DNA from: Oscillospiraceae bacterium
GTDB lineage: Bacteria > Bacillota > Clostridia > Oscillospirales > Oscillospiraceae
Direction: 5' to 3'
Assembly: GCA_017398685.1 (NCBI GenBank)
Contig: JAFQFH010000040.1
Location: 1-53,199, forward strand
Length of the DNA: 53,199 bases
Within the stretch, counting starts at the first letter, position 1, and every line of letters starts with the position of its first letter. Below the pieces are notes generated by a model. The model was not told where the DNA came from. It saw nothing but the letters and a program-made list of their open reading frames with translations, and ran no database searches. This document shows positions 26,244 through 35,039 of this stretch, in pieces. Position numbers and translations under genes: made by a program.

Positions 26244-27860
26244 ATGGAAAACTCCAACTCTTACTTTGGCAGGCTGTTGCAATATATATGTATATATATT
26301 GACAAGAAACATCGTAAAGTAATCATTTTCACCTTTGTTGCGGCAATAGCAGTCTTTCTTGCCGTTCATATGTACTGCTTTACCAATCAGCTTGTAAACC
26401 ACGACTATGCTCTCGTCAGCAATGGCATAGGCGGTATGTATAATTTGGGCGTTATCTATGATGAAGAAGGCGGACTAAGTTCCGGACGCTTTCTTTTGAC
26501 CGCGGCAAACTCTCTTTCATCCAGATACACGCTTCCCTGGTTTACAGGGCTTCTCTGCGCGCTGTATTTCTCCCTTTCCATGTGCGCCATAGTCTCCCTC
26601 TTTGAAATAAAAAGCAGGCTGAGTGCGGCCCTGATATGTGTGGCAGTTGCTGCTTTTCCCACCGCAGCTTCCACTTTTGCTTTCATGTACACGGCAGATG
26701 CATACTTCATGGCCCTTATGCTTTCCTGCTTTGGCGCATACTTTGCCCACAAATTCAGATGGGGCTGGCTTCCTGCGTCCCTGCTCTTCGCCGCCTCACT
26801 GGGCATATATCAAAGCTACTTTTGTTTCGGCGCGGCATTGCTGGTTTTATCCATTATATTTACGATTTTCCACAAGCCACTGTCCGTCAGGGACACTATC
26901 TGGATTTGTGTACGTGATCTTCTTTCCCTCGCTTTGGGTCTGGTGTTATACCGTGTAGTTCTTACACTCATTCTCAATGTCACCGGTACTCAGCTCAGCA
27001 CCTACATGGGACTTGATCATATGTGGTATCTCCCCGTCTGGGAGCTTGGTACAAGGTTATCAAACGCTTTCAGATATACCGTACTTTTTTATCGAGTATT
27101 TCCTTTCTATTCCAAATTTGTCAATATCATGCATATCATTATGCTGTTAATTCTGGCTGCCGCTTCCGTTTCCGCTATTATACGTAAAAAAATATACAAG
27201 TCCCCCATAAAGCTTATAATCACAGTCTGCCTCATTCTTACAGCGCCTCTGGCCTGTTCCCTGATATGGGTAATGAGCGGAAGTGTTCATCTTCTGATGG
27301 TATATCCGGTGGTGCTTATGTCCGTTGCTGCGATTGCACTGTTGGATAAGGTTGAAATACCCGCAGCTCCTGCTTTTTCACGCTTTGTCCGCTCCGCTGT
27401 ATGTACGCTTCTTCTGGTTTCCGTATTGATCCAGTGTTCTGCCAATGTAATAGCGTCCAACAAGGCATATCTCAAAATGGACACTGTTTTCAAAAATGCC
27501 TATGCCTTTTGTCTGAAACTGTCCGCGCGCATTGAGGCTACAGAAGGCTATCACATCGGTATGCCGGTTATGTTTATCGGGCAGCTTGATGAGAGCAACC
27601 GGCCGATCCAAAATCCATTTATGCATGAAGAGCTTGAAGCTTTCACCGGTGTGGACACGGAGCGTTCTCTCCTCTCCGCCGGGTGTATCCCCGCTTTTTG
27701 CAGTTTTTTCCTCGGTGATGAAATAACAAAGGTCAGCGCTGAGCAAGCTGATGCGATCCGGCTTGGCGGCAAAACGGAGGACATGAAAATTTATCCCTAT
27801 CCAGAGTCAATAAGGCTCATAGACGGAGTAATGGTAGTCAAGCTTGGGAATGAATTCTGA
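26244..27860 (+). CDS. GtrII-like membrane glucosyltransferase
   Basis: 538 aa with about ten membrane helices. The first external loop has NHDYALVSNGIGGMYNLG...EGGLSSGRFLL, the Asp plus GR pattern of the Glucos_trans_II family, which moves glucose from polyprenyl-phosphate-glucose onto envelope glycans (O-antigen in Gram-negatives, other polymers in Bacillota). The C-terminal 100 residues are probably an external domain (VFKNAYAFCLKLSARIEATEGYHIGMPVMFIGQ). ATG at 26244 has GGAGG 9 nt upstream. The first 25 residues are hydrophilic. Acceptor unknown. Confidence 0.78.
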   Translation: MENSNSYFGRLLQYICIYIDKKHRKVIIFTFVAAIAVFLAVHMYCFTNQLVNHDYALVSNGIGGMYNLGVIYDEEGGLSSGRFLLTAANSLSSRYTLPWFTGLLCALYFSLSMCAIVSLFEIKSRLSAALICVAVAAFPTAASTFAFMYTADAYFMALMLSCFGAYFAHKFRWGWLPASLLFAASLGIYQSYFCFGAALLVLSIIFTIFHKPLSVRDTIWICVRDLLSLALGLVLYRVVLTLILNVTGTQLSTYMGLDHMWYLPVWELGTRLSNAFRYTVLFYRVFPFYSKFVNIMHIIMLLILAAASVSAIIRKKIYKSPIKLIITVCLILTAPLACSLIWVMSGSVHLLMVYPVVLMSVAAIALLDKVEIPAAPAFSRFVRSAVCTLLLVSVLIQCSANVIASNKAYLKMDTVFKNAYAFCLKLSARIEATEGYHIGMPVMFIGQLDESNRPIQNPFMHEELEAFTGVDTERSLLSAGCIPAFCSFFLGDEITKVSAEQADAIRLGGKTEDMKIYPYPESIRLIDGVMVVKLGNEF

Positions 27861-27872
27861 CATACAAAACTG

Positions 27873-27901
27873 TGGACAATGAATTTTATATCTGCTATAC
27901 T
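27873..27901 (+). promoter_or_regulatory. Promoter of MATE transporter gene
   Basis: TGGACA (27873-27878), 17 nt, TATACT (27896-27901), 42 nt before the start codon. Confidence 0.7.
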
Positions 27902-27942
27902 ACGCCCGTTGCGTTTAAAATTTATTGTTCCCGGTGATAGCT

Positions 27943-29328
27943 ATGAAAATCAGAAATCTTATTGGTGACAGAGCCTTTTACAAAAGGCTGCTGGCCGTAA
28001 TGATCCCCGTTCTTATCCAGAACGTCATAACAAACTTTGTAAACCTTTTGGACAATATAATGGTCGGGCAGATAGGCACTGAGCCTATGAGCGGCGTTGC
28101 CATCGCAAACCAGCTTATTTTTGTCTTTAACCTGTGTATCTTCGGCGGAACAGCCGGTGCAGGCATATTCACCGCCCAGTTTTACGGCAAGGGTGACCAA
28201 AAGGGTGTGCGGGATACTTTCCGCATGAAGCTTATTATCTCCGCCGTGACCGTCGCGGTGGCCATGGGCATATTTGTGACTATGGGCGAAGAGCTTATTT
28301 CCCTTTTCCTCCATGAAAGCGGCGACGGGCTGGATCTGGCAGACACGCTGCAGTACGGCATGGATTATATGAAAATAATGCTCTGGCAGATGGTGCCCTT
28401 TGCCATATTGCAGGTATATGCCATTACGCTGAGGGAAACAGGCGAGACGGTATTGCCCATGAAAGCGGGCGTTACCGCCGTACTTGTAAACCTTGTTTTC
28501 AACTATATCCTTATCTTCGGCAAGTTTGGCGCTCCCGCCCTCGGCGTTGTGGGTGCCGCAATAGCAACGCTTATCGCCCGCGTTGTGGAGATGCTTATTG
28601 TCATTATATGGACTCACAGTCACAAGGACACTCATTCCTTCATCGTTGGGGCCTACCGCTCCATGCGTGTGCCTGCTCCCCTTGTAAAGCAGATACTTAT
28701 CATGGGCGCTCCCCTTCTCATAAACGAGCTTTTATGGTCCTCCGGCATGACTACCCTCAACCAGTGCTACTCCACCCGTGGCCTTGAGGTGGTTTCCGCC
28801 GTCAACATCTGTACCACGGTATCAAACCTCTTCTTCTGCGCTTTCTTTGCAATGGGTTCCACCATTTCCATTATTGTGGGGCAGCGTCTGGGTGCAGGCG
28901 AGCTTGATAAAGCCGTGGACGAGGACAGTAAGCTCATAGCCTTTTCCGTAAGCCTGTGTGTCGTGGTGGGTGCCGTGATGGCAATTCTCGCACCTTTTGT
29001 ACCTCGCATCTACAACACTACCGAAAACGCCAAGAGTATTGCGGCAAGTCTTTTGCTGGTGTCTGCCTGTATGATGCCTGTCAACGCCTTTGCTCACGGC
29101 TGCTACTTCACCTTGAGAAGCGGCGGCAAGACCCTTATAACACTTATTTTTGACAGTGCTTTCGTCTGGGTCATCGCCGTTCCCGTGGCTGTTGTCATCT
29201 CCCGCTTTACCGATATGCCCATACTGCCCCTGTACATCATCGTGCAGGCTCTGGAGTTTATCAAGGTCGGCATAGGTTTCTACATGGTGAAAAACCGGAT
29301 GTGGGTGAAAAACCTTGTTGCTGAATAA
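27943..29328 (+). CDS. MATE family efflux transporter
   Basis: 461 aa with twelve predicted helices in two similar halves. The first half opens with MIPVLIQNVITNFVNLLDNIMVGQIGTEPMSGVAIANQ, the Asn/Asp/Gly-rich MATE start, and the second half repeats it around MGAPLLINELLWSSGMTTLNQCYSTRG. Exports cationic drugs or metabolites using Na+ or H+. ATG at 27943 has GGTGA 6 nt before it; the TTG at 27925 is less likely. Own promoter and terminator. Confidence 0.93.
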   Translation: MKIRNLIGDRAFYKRLLAVMIPVLIQNVITNFVNLLDNIMVGQIGTEPMSGVAIANQLIFVFNLCIFGGTAGAGIFTAQFYGKGDQKGVRDTFRMKLIISAVTVAVAMGIFVTMGEELISLFLHESGDGLDLADTLQYGMDYMKIMLWQMVPFAILQVYAITLRETGETVLPMKAGVTAVLVNLVFNYILIFGKFGAPALGVVGAAIATLIARVVEMLIVIIWTHSHKDTHSFIVGAYRSMRVPAPLVKQILIMGAPLLINELLWSSGMTTLNQCYSTRGLEVVSAVNICTTVSNLFFCAFFAMGSTISIIVGQRLGAGELDKAVDEDSKLIAFSVSLCVVVGAVMAILAPFVPRIYNTTENAKSIAASLLLVSACMMPVNAFAHGCYFTLRSGGKTLITLIFDSAFVWVIAVPVAVVISRFTDMPILPLYIIVQALEFIKVGIGFYMVKNRMWVKNLVAE

Positions 29329-29335
29329 AAAAATT

Positions 29336-29370
29336 ACCCGGAAATGCTGAGAGCATTTCCGGGTTTTGTT
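29336..29370 (+). terminator. Terminator after MATE gene
   Basis: Perfect 13-bp stem (ACCCGGAAATGCT with AGCATTTCCGGGT), a GAG loop, then TTTGTTATTT. It lies between convergent genes. Confidence 0.9.
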
Positions 29371-29377
29371 ATTTGCA

Positions 29378-32104
29378 TCAATATTTGGGGTATTCAAACT
29401 CTATGGCCATATTGTCCACTATCTGGAATGAACCGTATTTGAGATTTTCCCCGTTGTATGTTACGCCGCTGCAACCGGAAATGCTTATTTCGGGAGTGCG
29501 GCAGTCGTGGATATCACAGTCTGAAAACGCTGCGCCGTCGGTGTCGTAGAGGGCAATTGCACCCTGAGAGCAGTCGTAGATCTCGGTTTTCTCCACGCTC
29601 AGCTTGGTGCAGCCGGAGGCAGAGATGCCCAGTATGCCGCAGCCGTAGAGGCGGCAGTCGGCAATGTCGATGCCGTTGCAGTTCTGGAAGTCCAGCACGC
29701 CGCCGACACATTCGCCGGGCTCTTCGGTGTGGCCTGCTGTGAAGCCGCGGAGGGTGATATTGTCGCAGTTTACAAAGCCGAGGACGTTGGCATATCTGGG
29801 AATGGCGGAGATCACCGCGCCGTCACCCACGATGCTGAGATTTTCAACGCCGGAGATAACAAGACCGGGGCCGTCGTACACATTGAACCAGTAGTAGTTT
29901 TCGTTGCCATAGGCGCCGTAGTCGGAGGCAGTGCTCAGGTCGAAGAGAGGTGCGTTGAGGGTGATGACAGTATTATCGTCAATGGCGGCCAGAAATTCGT
30001 CCACGGTGCTGACTGTGACCTGACGGACACCGTCTGCGTCCACGGTCTCATCAAGCTTCACAGGCTCAGCGGTCTGCGGGCCACTGTAGCTTGCAGCCGC
30101 CTGCTCCATCTCGATAAAGTCCTTCTCGGTAAGCTCCCGTCCTTCTGAATTTACGGGAGGCCGCTTGGGCTGACTACCATCTTCGTAGAGAGCCTTATAG
30201 TGATTCAGGTCAAAGCGGCAGTCTTCCACCGTGACACTGTAGCCCTCGCACCAGAACATAGGCTCGGTGAATACATTTTCCTCAACGTTGCAGCCCAGGA
30301 GACTGACCTGCTGGGAATAGCGGCTGTCAATAAGATGGAGGGCGGTATTGGCAAAGATGTTGCTGTTGACCACAGCAAAGCCGTTGGAGGAGTCCACAGT
30401 GAACACGCTTTGCACCATGCCTTCGCCGCAGTCGTGGATATCGCAGTTTTCAATACGCAGGTCCTGACTGGAAAGAGCGTACACCGCATTCTGGGAGCAC
30501 TCATAAATACTGCATTTATTGGCGTACACGCCCTTGCAGTTCTGGGCAAAGATGCCGATTATGCCGCAGCCGTAGAGATGGCAGGAGTCTATGTAGGTAT
30601 CGTTGCAGTTGTCAAAATACAGCACGCCGCCGGAACAGAAGCCCTGCTTTTCCGTATGGCCTATGACCATGGCCTCAAGATTTATGTTCTTGCAGTTTAC
30701 AAATCTGATGACATTGGCGTAACGGGGTTCGGTGGCTATGGTGGTCTCCTTATAGCTGCCGGTAATGCTCAGGCCGTCCAGACCGGGGATAACAAGCTCA
30801 TAGCCGTCGTAGACCTCTGCCCAGCTGTAGTACTTGCCTTCGGATGTTACACCGTAGTCGGCAGCTTCCGTCAGGTTGTACACGCCCATTGCAAGGCGTA
30901 TCTTTGCGCCGGGGGCAATGGCGGCGAGCAGCTCATCCACGTTGTTTACGATCACCGCGCCGTCCTCAGTGGTGTCAGGCTCTGCGGGCTGGGGGGTGGG
31001 CACGATTTTGGCGGCTGTTTCCACCAGTTCAGGCTCTGACTTTTCTTTTTCGTCCTTTACAGGGCCTGCCACGGCGCCGCAGCCTGCCAGCAAAGCCACG
31101 GACAAAACGATCGCCAGAATGGATACGAATGTTTTCTCTTTGAATTTCATGATTTTGACCAGCCTTTCTTTAAGGTCGCGCTTCTCCGTGGTGAAGGTGG
31201 TGGCCACAATACCGGCAGGCAAACGCCCGGCAGAGGCCAGAGAGATGAGGGTGTCTCCATAGGACTGCTTTTCATCCCTGTCCATCCTTGCTATCAGCAT
31301 TTCGTCACAGCTCAGCTCACAGGCCCGGTTGACCTCCCGGCGCATCAGATAGGCCAGAGGGTTGAACCACTGGGACGAGTACACCGGCACGCTCAGCCAC
31401 TTGTAGGCTATGTCCCGGCGGCGGTAATGCATAAGCTCATGGAGAAATATGTTTTCCAACTGTTCCTGGGTATACTGTGTGTCAGGCAGCACCAGCACAG
31501 GGCGGATAAGCCCCATCAGCATCGGTGTTCTGACGTATTTACTGCGTATAAGTTCCGGCTTTCTGCCCCGTTTTATCCGCTGATAGCAGCGGTTATCGTC
31601 CAGCGTGGGGCGGATACGGCTGCGGCGGATGAGAGAGGCAAAGCGAAGGTAGCCCGATACATAGCGGGCAAGGCTTATTGCAAAGCCCGCAAGCCACAAT
31701 GCAAAAAGAATTTCTTCCCAGGGGAGGCTTCGCAGGGTTTCGGCAAGAGCTAAACCATCTGCATTGCCGGATACTGCCTGCAATGGCAGGGCTTTGCTGT
31801 CATAAGTTCCAACATTTCCTGCACTGGGAAACATGCCCGGCCTTGCGTAGATGCGAAAGTCGCTGTCATGCGTGCTGACGGGGGCCACATACGGAGTCGG
31901 CACAGGGCGGGGCAGCTCCGGCCTGTCCACGGGCAGAACACCGGGTATGGGCAGAGCGAAGCGGAGAAGCACCAAAATCCACAGATAATAATAGGCCGTG
32001 GCGGGCATGGTGCGGAAAAGCACATAGCGCAGGAAAATAAGAAGCAGCACAAGCACGCTGCCGCCAGCAGTGAGCGCAAGAAAAGTATTCAAAAACTCTG
32101 CCAT
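29378..32104 (-). CDS. BlaR1-type M56 metalloprotease fused to two beta-helix domains
   Basis: 908 aa. Residues 1-345 form an M56 membrane protease: helices at about 12-30 and 36-56, a helix near 133-152, HELMH (222-226, zinc and catalytic Glu), CELSCDE (zinc Glu near 263) and a last helix at about 327-345. In BlaR1/MecR1 this domain cuts the BlaI repressor when the external sensor binds ligand. Here the external part is not a penicillin-binding domain but two copies of a right-handed parallel beta-helix (about 385-640 and 690-900) that share YANVxxFVNCxNI, HTExxGxCxGGVLxFxNCN, SCHLYGCGIxGI and NCDIHDC motifs. Such folds bind or cut polysaccharides. The stop of blaI lies one base before this start. 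Ligand unknown. Confidence 0.88.
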   Translation of the reverse strand: MAEFLNTFLALTAGGSVLVLLLIFLRYVLFRTMPATAYYYLWILVLLRFALPIPGVLPVDRPELPRPVPTPYVAPVSTHDSDFRIYARPGMFPSAGNVGTYDSKALPLQAVSGNADGLALAETLRSLPWEEILFALWLAGFAISLARYVSGYLRFASLIRRSRIRPTLDDNRCYQRIKRGRKPELIRSKYVRTPMLMGLIRPVLVLPDTQYTQEQLENIFLHELMHYRRRDIAYKWLSVPVYSSQWFNPLAYLMRREVNRACELSCDEMLIARMDRDEKQSYGDTLISLASAGRLPAGIVATTFTTEKRDLKERLVKIMKFKEKTFVSILAIVLSVALLAGCGAVAGPVKDEKEKSEPELVETAAKIVPTPQPAEPDTTEDGAVIVNNVDELLAAIAPGAKIRLAMGVYNLTEAADYGVTSEGKYYSWAEVYDGYELVIPGLDGLSITGSYKETTIATEPRYANVIRFVNCKNINLEAMVIGHTEKQGFCSGGVLYFDNCNDTYIDSCHLYGCGIIGIFAQNCKGVYANKCSIYECSQNAVYALSSQDLRIENCDIHDCGEGMVQSVFTVDSSNGFAVVNSNIFANTALHLIDSRYSQQVSLLGCNVEENVFTEPMFWCEGYSVTVEDCRFDLNHYKALYEDGSQPKRPPVNSEGRELTEKDFIEMEQAAASYSGPQTAEPVKLDETVDADGVRQVTVSTVDEFLAAIDDNTVITLNAPLFDLSTASDYGAYGNENYYWFNVYDGPGLVISGVENLSIVGDGAVISAIPRYANVLGFVNCDNITLRGFTAGHTEEPGECVGGVLDFQNCNGIDIADCRLYGCGILGISASGCTKLSVEKTEIYDCSQGAIALYDTDGAAFSDCDIHDCRTPEISISGCSGVTYNGENLKYGSFQIVDNMAIEFEYPKY

Positions 32105-32105
32105 T

Positions 32106-32480
32106 TCAGTCCTCCACTTTGAACAGCGCCCTCAGCTCGTCAATGTCTCCGTCAGAAAGGCCCTGAGAGTCCACCAGCGCTGCCACCAACGCTGCCGCGC
32201 TGCCCTTGTAGAGCTTATTTATGAGACGTGAGGTGGCCCAAGCGTTATATTCCCTTTCCGATATAAGCGGGCGGTAATAAAATACCTTACGCTTTTCCTG
32301 AGAAATAACCTCCTTATGGACAAGGCGGGAAATGAGGGTTTTTATGGTAGTTGCCTCCCAGCCCATACTGCTTTGCAGTTGTTCACGTATCACAGTGGAC
32401 GTTACAGGCTCCCCCGCTTTCCACAAAAGCTTCATAACTTCAAGTTCAGAATCGGATATACGTTCTGCTAAAATATCCAT
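32106..32480 (-). CDS. BlaI/MecI family repressor
   Basis: 124 aa, the standard BlaI size: winged helix (ISDSELEVMKLLWKAGEPVTSTVIREQL...WEATTIKTLISRLVHKEVISQEKRKVFYY) and a C-terminal dimerisation helix region. ATG at 32480 has GGAGG 5 nt upstream. The adjoining M56 protease is the expected partner that cleaves it to relieve repression. Binding sites are seen on both sides of its promoter. What else it controls is not visible in the window. Confidence 0.93.
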   Translation of the reverse strand: MDILAERISDSELEVMKLLWKAGEPVTSTVIREQLQSSMGWEATTIKTLISRLVHKEVISQEKRKVFYYRPLISEREYNAWATSRLINKLYKGSAAALVAALVDSQGLSDGDIDELRALFKVED

Positions 32481-32497
32481 ATTGACCTCCATCGGTG

Positions 32498-32551
32498 CAG
32501 ACTACACGTGTCATCTGAGCGTATAATAGCACGTCAGACTACAGTTGTCAA
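32498..32551 (-). promoter_or_regulatory. blaI promoter flanked by two operators
   Basis: On the minus strand TTGACA (32551-32546), 17 nt, TATTAT (32528-32523). Two near-identical boxes CAGACTACACGTGTCA (32498-32513) and CAGACTACAGTTGTCA (32535-32550) lie 37 nt apart. One covers the -35 and the other the start region, as expected for BlaI-type autorepression. Confidence 0.82.
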
Positions 32552-32607
32552 CTCTATTATGCAAAAAGTTTATCTCGCCTGTACATATCAATGCACCGCT
32601 GCAAAAT

Positions 32608-32647
32608 AAAATCAGACACCCACATTTTTGTGAGTGTCTGATTTTTT
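32608..32647. terminator. Hairpin terminator after the FNT gene
   Basis: Long stem AAATCAGACACCCACA with TGTGAGTGTCTGATTT (one mismatch), T-run on the plus strand and also T-rich on the minus strand. Follows the FNT gene on the minus strand. Confidence 0.85.
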
Positions 32648-32669
32648 CACAGTATAAATATGATTTTTC

Positions 32670-33485
32670 CTATTTTCCAAAACTGTTTTTGTTGCAGGAC
32701 CAGAGCAGTGCGCCCAGTCCGGCACCGCCCACAATGTTTCCAAGAGTCACGGGAACAAGGTTTTTTACAGCAAAGTTCAGCCACGTGAGGGCAGAAATAT
32801 CAACACCGGCCTTTGCAGCGGTCTGGGCATAGGCGGGGATGGAGTTTGCAAAAAGGCCTGCGGGTATGTAATACATATTGGCAACGGAGTGCTCAAAGCC
32901 GCAGATAACGAAAATGCACACCGGGAGATAGGCGCCCACAGCCTTGCCCGCAGCGGATTTTGCGGTTACACCGCACACAACCCCAAGGCAGACCAGCGCA
33001 TTACAGAAAATGCCCAGAATAAAGGCGTCAGAAAAGCTCAGCGAGCACTTTGCCGCGGCTGTTTTAATGGTGCTCACGGCAAGTGCGCCGCCAGCCAAGT
33101 CAAATCTTTCCGTCACAACGCAGCACCATGCCACAAGGGCACAGCCCACAAAATTGCCCAGATACACTATAACAAGGTTTCTCAGCATGGAAGATGCCGT
33201 TACCCGCTTTTCAAGCAGGGAAATCGCAATAAGGCAATTGCCGGTGAAAAGCTCGGCGCCGGTGTAGATAATAACGATAAGGCCAAATGCAAAGATAAAG
33301 GCGTTAATAAGCTTTGCAGCCGATACATTTTCAAAAGCAAAGCTTGCCGTGCTGGCAGCAGCGCCGGCAGTGCCGAGGATGAAACCGGACAGCAGCGCCA
33401 AAAGCAAAAGTCTCACTGCGGAGGAGGCGCACTTTGCTTTGCCTGCGTTGGAGTAGGTTTCTATAAATTCACTGGGTTTGAGCAT
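32670..33485 (-). CDS. Formate/nitrite transporter family channel
   Basis: 271 aa, the normal FNT length, with six membrane helices. Conserved segments: LLALLSGFILGTAGAAASTA, TGAELFTGNCLIA (omega loop and filter), VIYLGNFVGCALVAW, GIFCNALVCLGVVCG and GFEHSVANMYYIPAG (filter His). It moves formate, nitrite or hydrosulfide anions across the membrane. In this organism formate export fits, and formate also feeds the fhs gene of the purine operon downstream, but that link is inference. Single gene with its own promoter. Confidence 0.93.
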   Translation of the reverse strand: MLKPSEFIETYSNAGKAKCASSAVRLLLLALLSGFILGTAGAAASTASFAFENVSAAKLINAFIFAFGLIVIIYTGAELFTGNCLIAISLLEKRVTASSMLRNLVIVYLGNFVGCALVAWCCVVTERFDLAGGALAVSTIKTAAAKCSLSFSDAFILGIFCNALVCLGVVCGVTAKSAAGKAVGAYLPVCIFVICGFEHSVANMYYIPAGLFANSIPAYAQTAAKAGVDISALTWLNFAVKNLVPVTLGNIVGGAGLGALLWSCNKNSFGK

Positions 33486-33531
33486 TTTATCCCGCCTTTT
33501 TATCTTCGTTTATGTATCTCGTTTCAAGCCG

Positions 33532-33561
33532 ATTATAAGTAGGAACAACATACATTGTCAA
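33532..33561 (-). promoter_or_regulatory. Promoter of FNT gene
   Basis: On the minus strand TTGACA (33561-33556), 18 nt, TATAAT (33537-33532): both hexamers match consensus. Confidence 0.85.
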
Positions 33562-33647
33562 GAGCGGGAGGAAAACAAATCTGTATATTTGCACAAAAAC
33601 GACTAAAATTTTTCGTCTAAAATGTCTGATATTGGTTTTCTAGATAA

Positions 33648-33677
33648 TTGACATTTGAAACGCGCTCATGATATTCT
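33648..33677 (+). promoter_or_regulatory. Promoter of the purine operon
   Basis: TTGACA (33648-33653), 18 nt, TATTCT (33672-33677), about 30 nt before the riboswitch. Confidence 0.75.
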
Positions 33678-33708
33678 AAAGGCACATAAAATCAATACTT
33701 GAGGTAGC

Positions 33709-33837
33709 TTGGCTCTGACGGTTAAACAAGGTTTTTCCCTTGTCCAAAGTGGAGCACCACGTGAACCAAACTATCATAACCTGCCGACCGTCTGGGCGTA
33801 CTCAATGCTTTTTCAAGTGATGAGTGCGCCTTTTTTT
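33709..33837 (+). promoter_or_regulatory. ZTP (pfl) riboswitch with terminator, upstream of purE
   Basis: Matches the ZTP aptamer plan: P1 arm GGCTC (33711-33715) pairing with GAGC (33732-33735 region onward), the internal-loop strand TGACGGTTAAAC, a P2 hairpin ACAAGG/CCTTGT, the GTGGAGC return strand, and the 3' core CCGACCGTCTGGGC ending at 33797. ACGGT (33718-33722) and ACCGT (33787-33791) can form the pseudoknot. The GGC of CTGGGC is also the first part of a 10-bp terminator stem (33795-33804 with 33821-33830) followed by seven T. Ligand binding should therefore block the terminator and switch the operon on when ZTP/ZMP builds up, that is when 10-formyl-tetrahydrofolate is short. Confidence 0.87.
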
Positions 33838-33859
33838 AATTATGAAGGAGGATAATGCC

Positions 33860-34342
33860 GTGAAGAAAGTCGGAATAATCATGGGAAGTGACAGCGATCT
33901 GCCCGTTGTGGGCAAGGCCGCTGATGTTCTCAAGGAGTTTGGCGTACCCTATGAGATGCACATCTACTCTGCCCACCGTACCCCCGTGGAGGCAAGAGAT
34001 TTCTGCGTGAACGCAAGAGCCAATGGCTTCGGCGTTATCATCGCCGCCGCCGGTATGGCAGCTCATCTTGCCGGTGCAATGGCAGCAGGAACCACCCTGC
34101 CTGTTATCGGCATCCCCATCAAGTCCGCCCAGTTAGGCGGCATGGACGCACTGCTGTCCACCGTGCAGATGCCATCCGGCATCCCCGTCGCCACTGTAGC
34201 CATTGACGGCGCAAAGAACGCCGGTATGCTGGCTGTGGAGATGCTTTCCATCGCTGACGATGCTCTGGCTGAGAAGCTGGACGCTTATCGTATAAAAATG
34301 ACAGAAGAAGTACTCAACAAAGACAGAAAGCTCAACAATTGA
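33860..34342 (+). CDS. purE: N5-carboxyaminoimidazole ribonucleotide mutase
   Basis: 160 aa class I Pur[26 protein letters not shown] (active-site His) and [24 protein letters not shown]. It converts N5-CAIR to CAIR. Start GTG at 33860 chosen because GGAGG is 8-9 nt upstream; the in-frame ATG at 33842 would put that RBS inside the gene. No purK is found next to it, so CAIR precursor formation is either elsewhere or non-enzymatic at high CO2. First gene of the operon behind the riboswitch. Confidence 0.96.
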   Translation: MKKVGIIMGSDSDLPVVGKAADVLKEFGVPYEMHIYSAHRTPVEARDFCVNARANGFGVIIAAAGMAAHLAGAMAAGTTLPVIGIPIKSAQLGGMDALLSTVQMPSGIPVATVAIDGAKNAGMLAVEMLSIADDALAEKLDAYRIKMTEEVLNKDRKLNN

Positions 34343-34361
34343 GAAAATGGAGGAGAAAAGA

Positions 34362-35039
34362 ATGGAACTCGTTTACACTGGAAAAACCAAGAATGTCTAC
34401 GCACTTGAAAACGGCAACGCTCTTTTGAAGTTCAAGGATGACTGCACCGGTAAAGACGGCAAGTTCGATCCGGGCGAAAACGCTGTGGGTCTGACCATTG
34501 AAGGCGTCGGCCTTGTCAACCTCCGCATGTCCGTGTACTTCTTTGAAAAGCTCAAAGAGGCCGGCATAAAGACCCATTATGTCAGCGCAAACCTTGATGA
34601 CTGCACCATGGAAGTTCTCAACGCCCGCGTTTTCGGTCACGGTCTTGAGGTTATCTGCCGCTGCAAGGCAGTGGGCAGCTTCATCCGCCGCTACGGTGAC
34701 TATATCGAGTCCGGCGAAGACCTGCCCTACTATGTTGAGACCACCTTCAAAAATGACGAGAAGGGCGATCCCCTGGTTACCAAGGACGGCCTTGTGGCTC
34801 TGGGCGTTATGAGCGATGAGCAGTATGACTCCCTCAAGGAGCAGACCCAGCGCATCACAAAGATAGTCGCCGATGAGATGGCAAAGCGCGGCATGGAGCT
34901 TTACGACATCAAGTTTGAGTTTGGCTACGTGGGCGACGAGGTCATCCTTATCGATGAGATCGCATCCGGCAACATGAGAGTTTACAAGGACGGCGAGTAT
35001 GTCGATCCCATGACTCTCTCCGAGCTGTTCTTTGCATAA
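34362..35039 (+). CDS. purC: SAICAR synthetase
   Basis: 225 aa, the bacterial length. ATP-dependent joining of aspartate to [37 protein letters not shown] at the start, [14 protein letters not shown], and [19 protein letters not shown] near the end. ATG at 34362 has GGAGGAG 6 nt before it; the upstream ATG (34347) spans that site. Stop overlaps the purF start by one base. Confidence 0.97.
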   Translation: MELVYTGKTKNVYALENGNALLKFKDDCTGKDGKFDPGENAVGLTIEGVGLVNLRMSVYFFEKLKEAGIKTHYVSANLDDCTMEVLNARVFGHGLEVICRCKAVGSFIRRYGDYIESGEDLPYYVETTFKNDEKGDPLVTKDGLVALGVMSDEQYDSLKEQTQRITKIVADEMAKRGMELYDIKFEFGYVGDEVILIDEIASGNMRVYKDGEYVDPMTLSELFFA

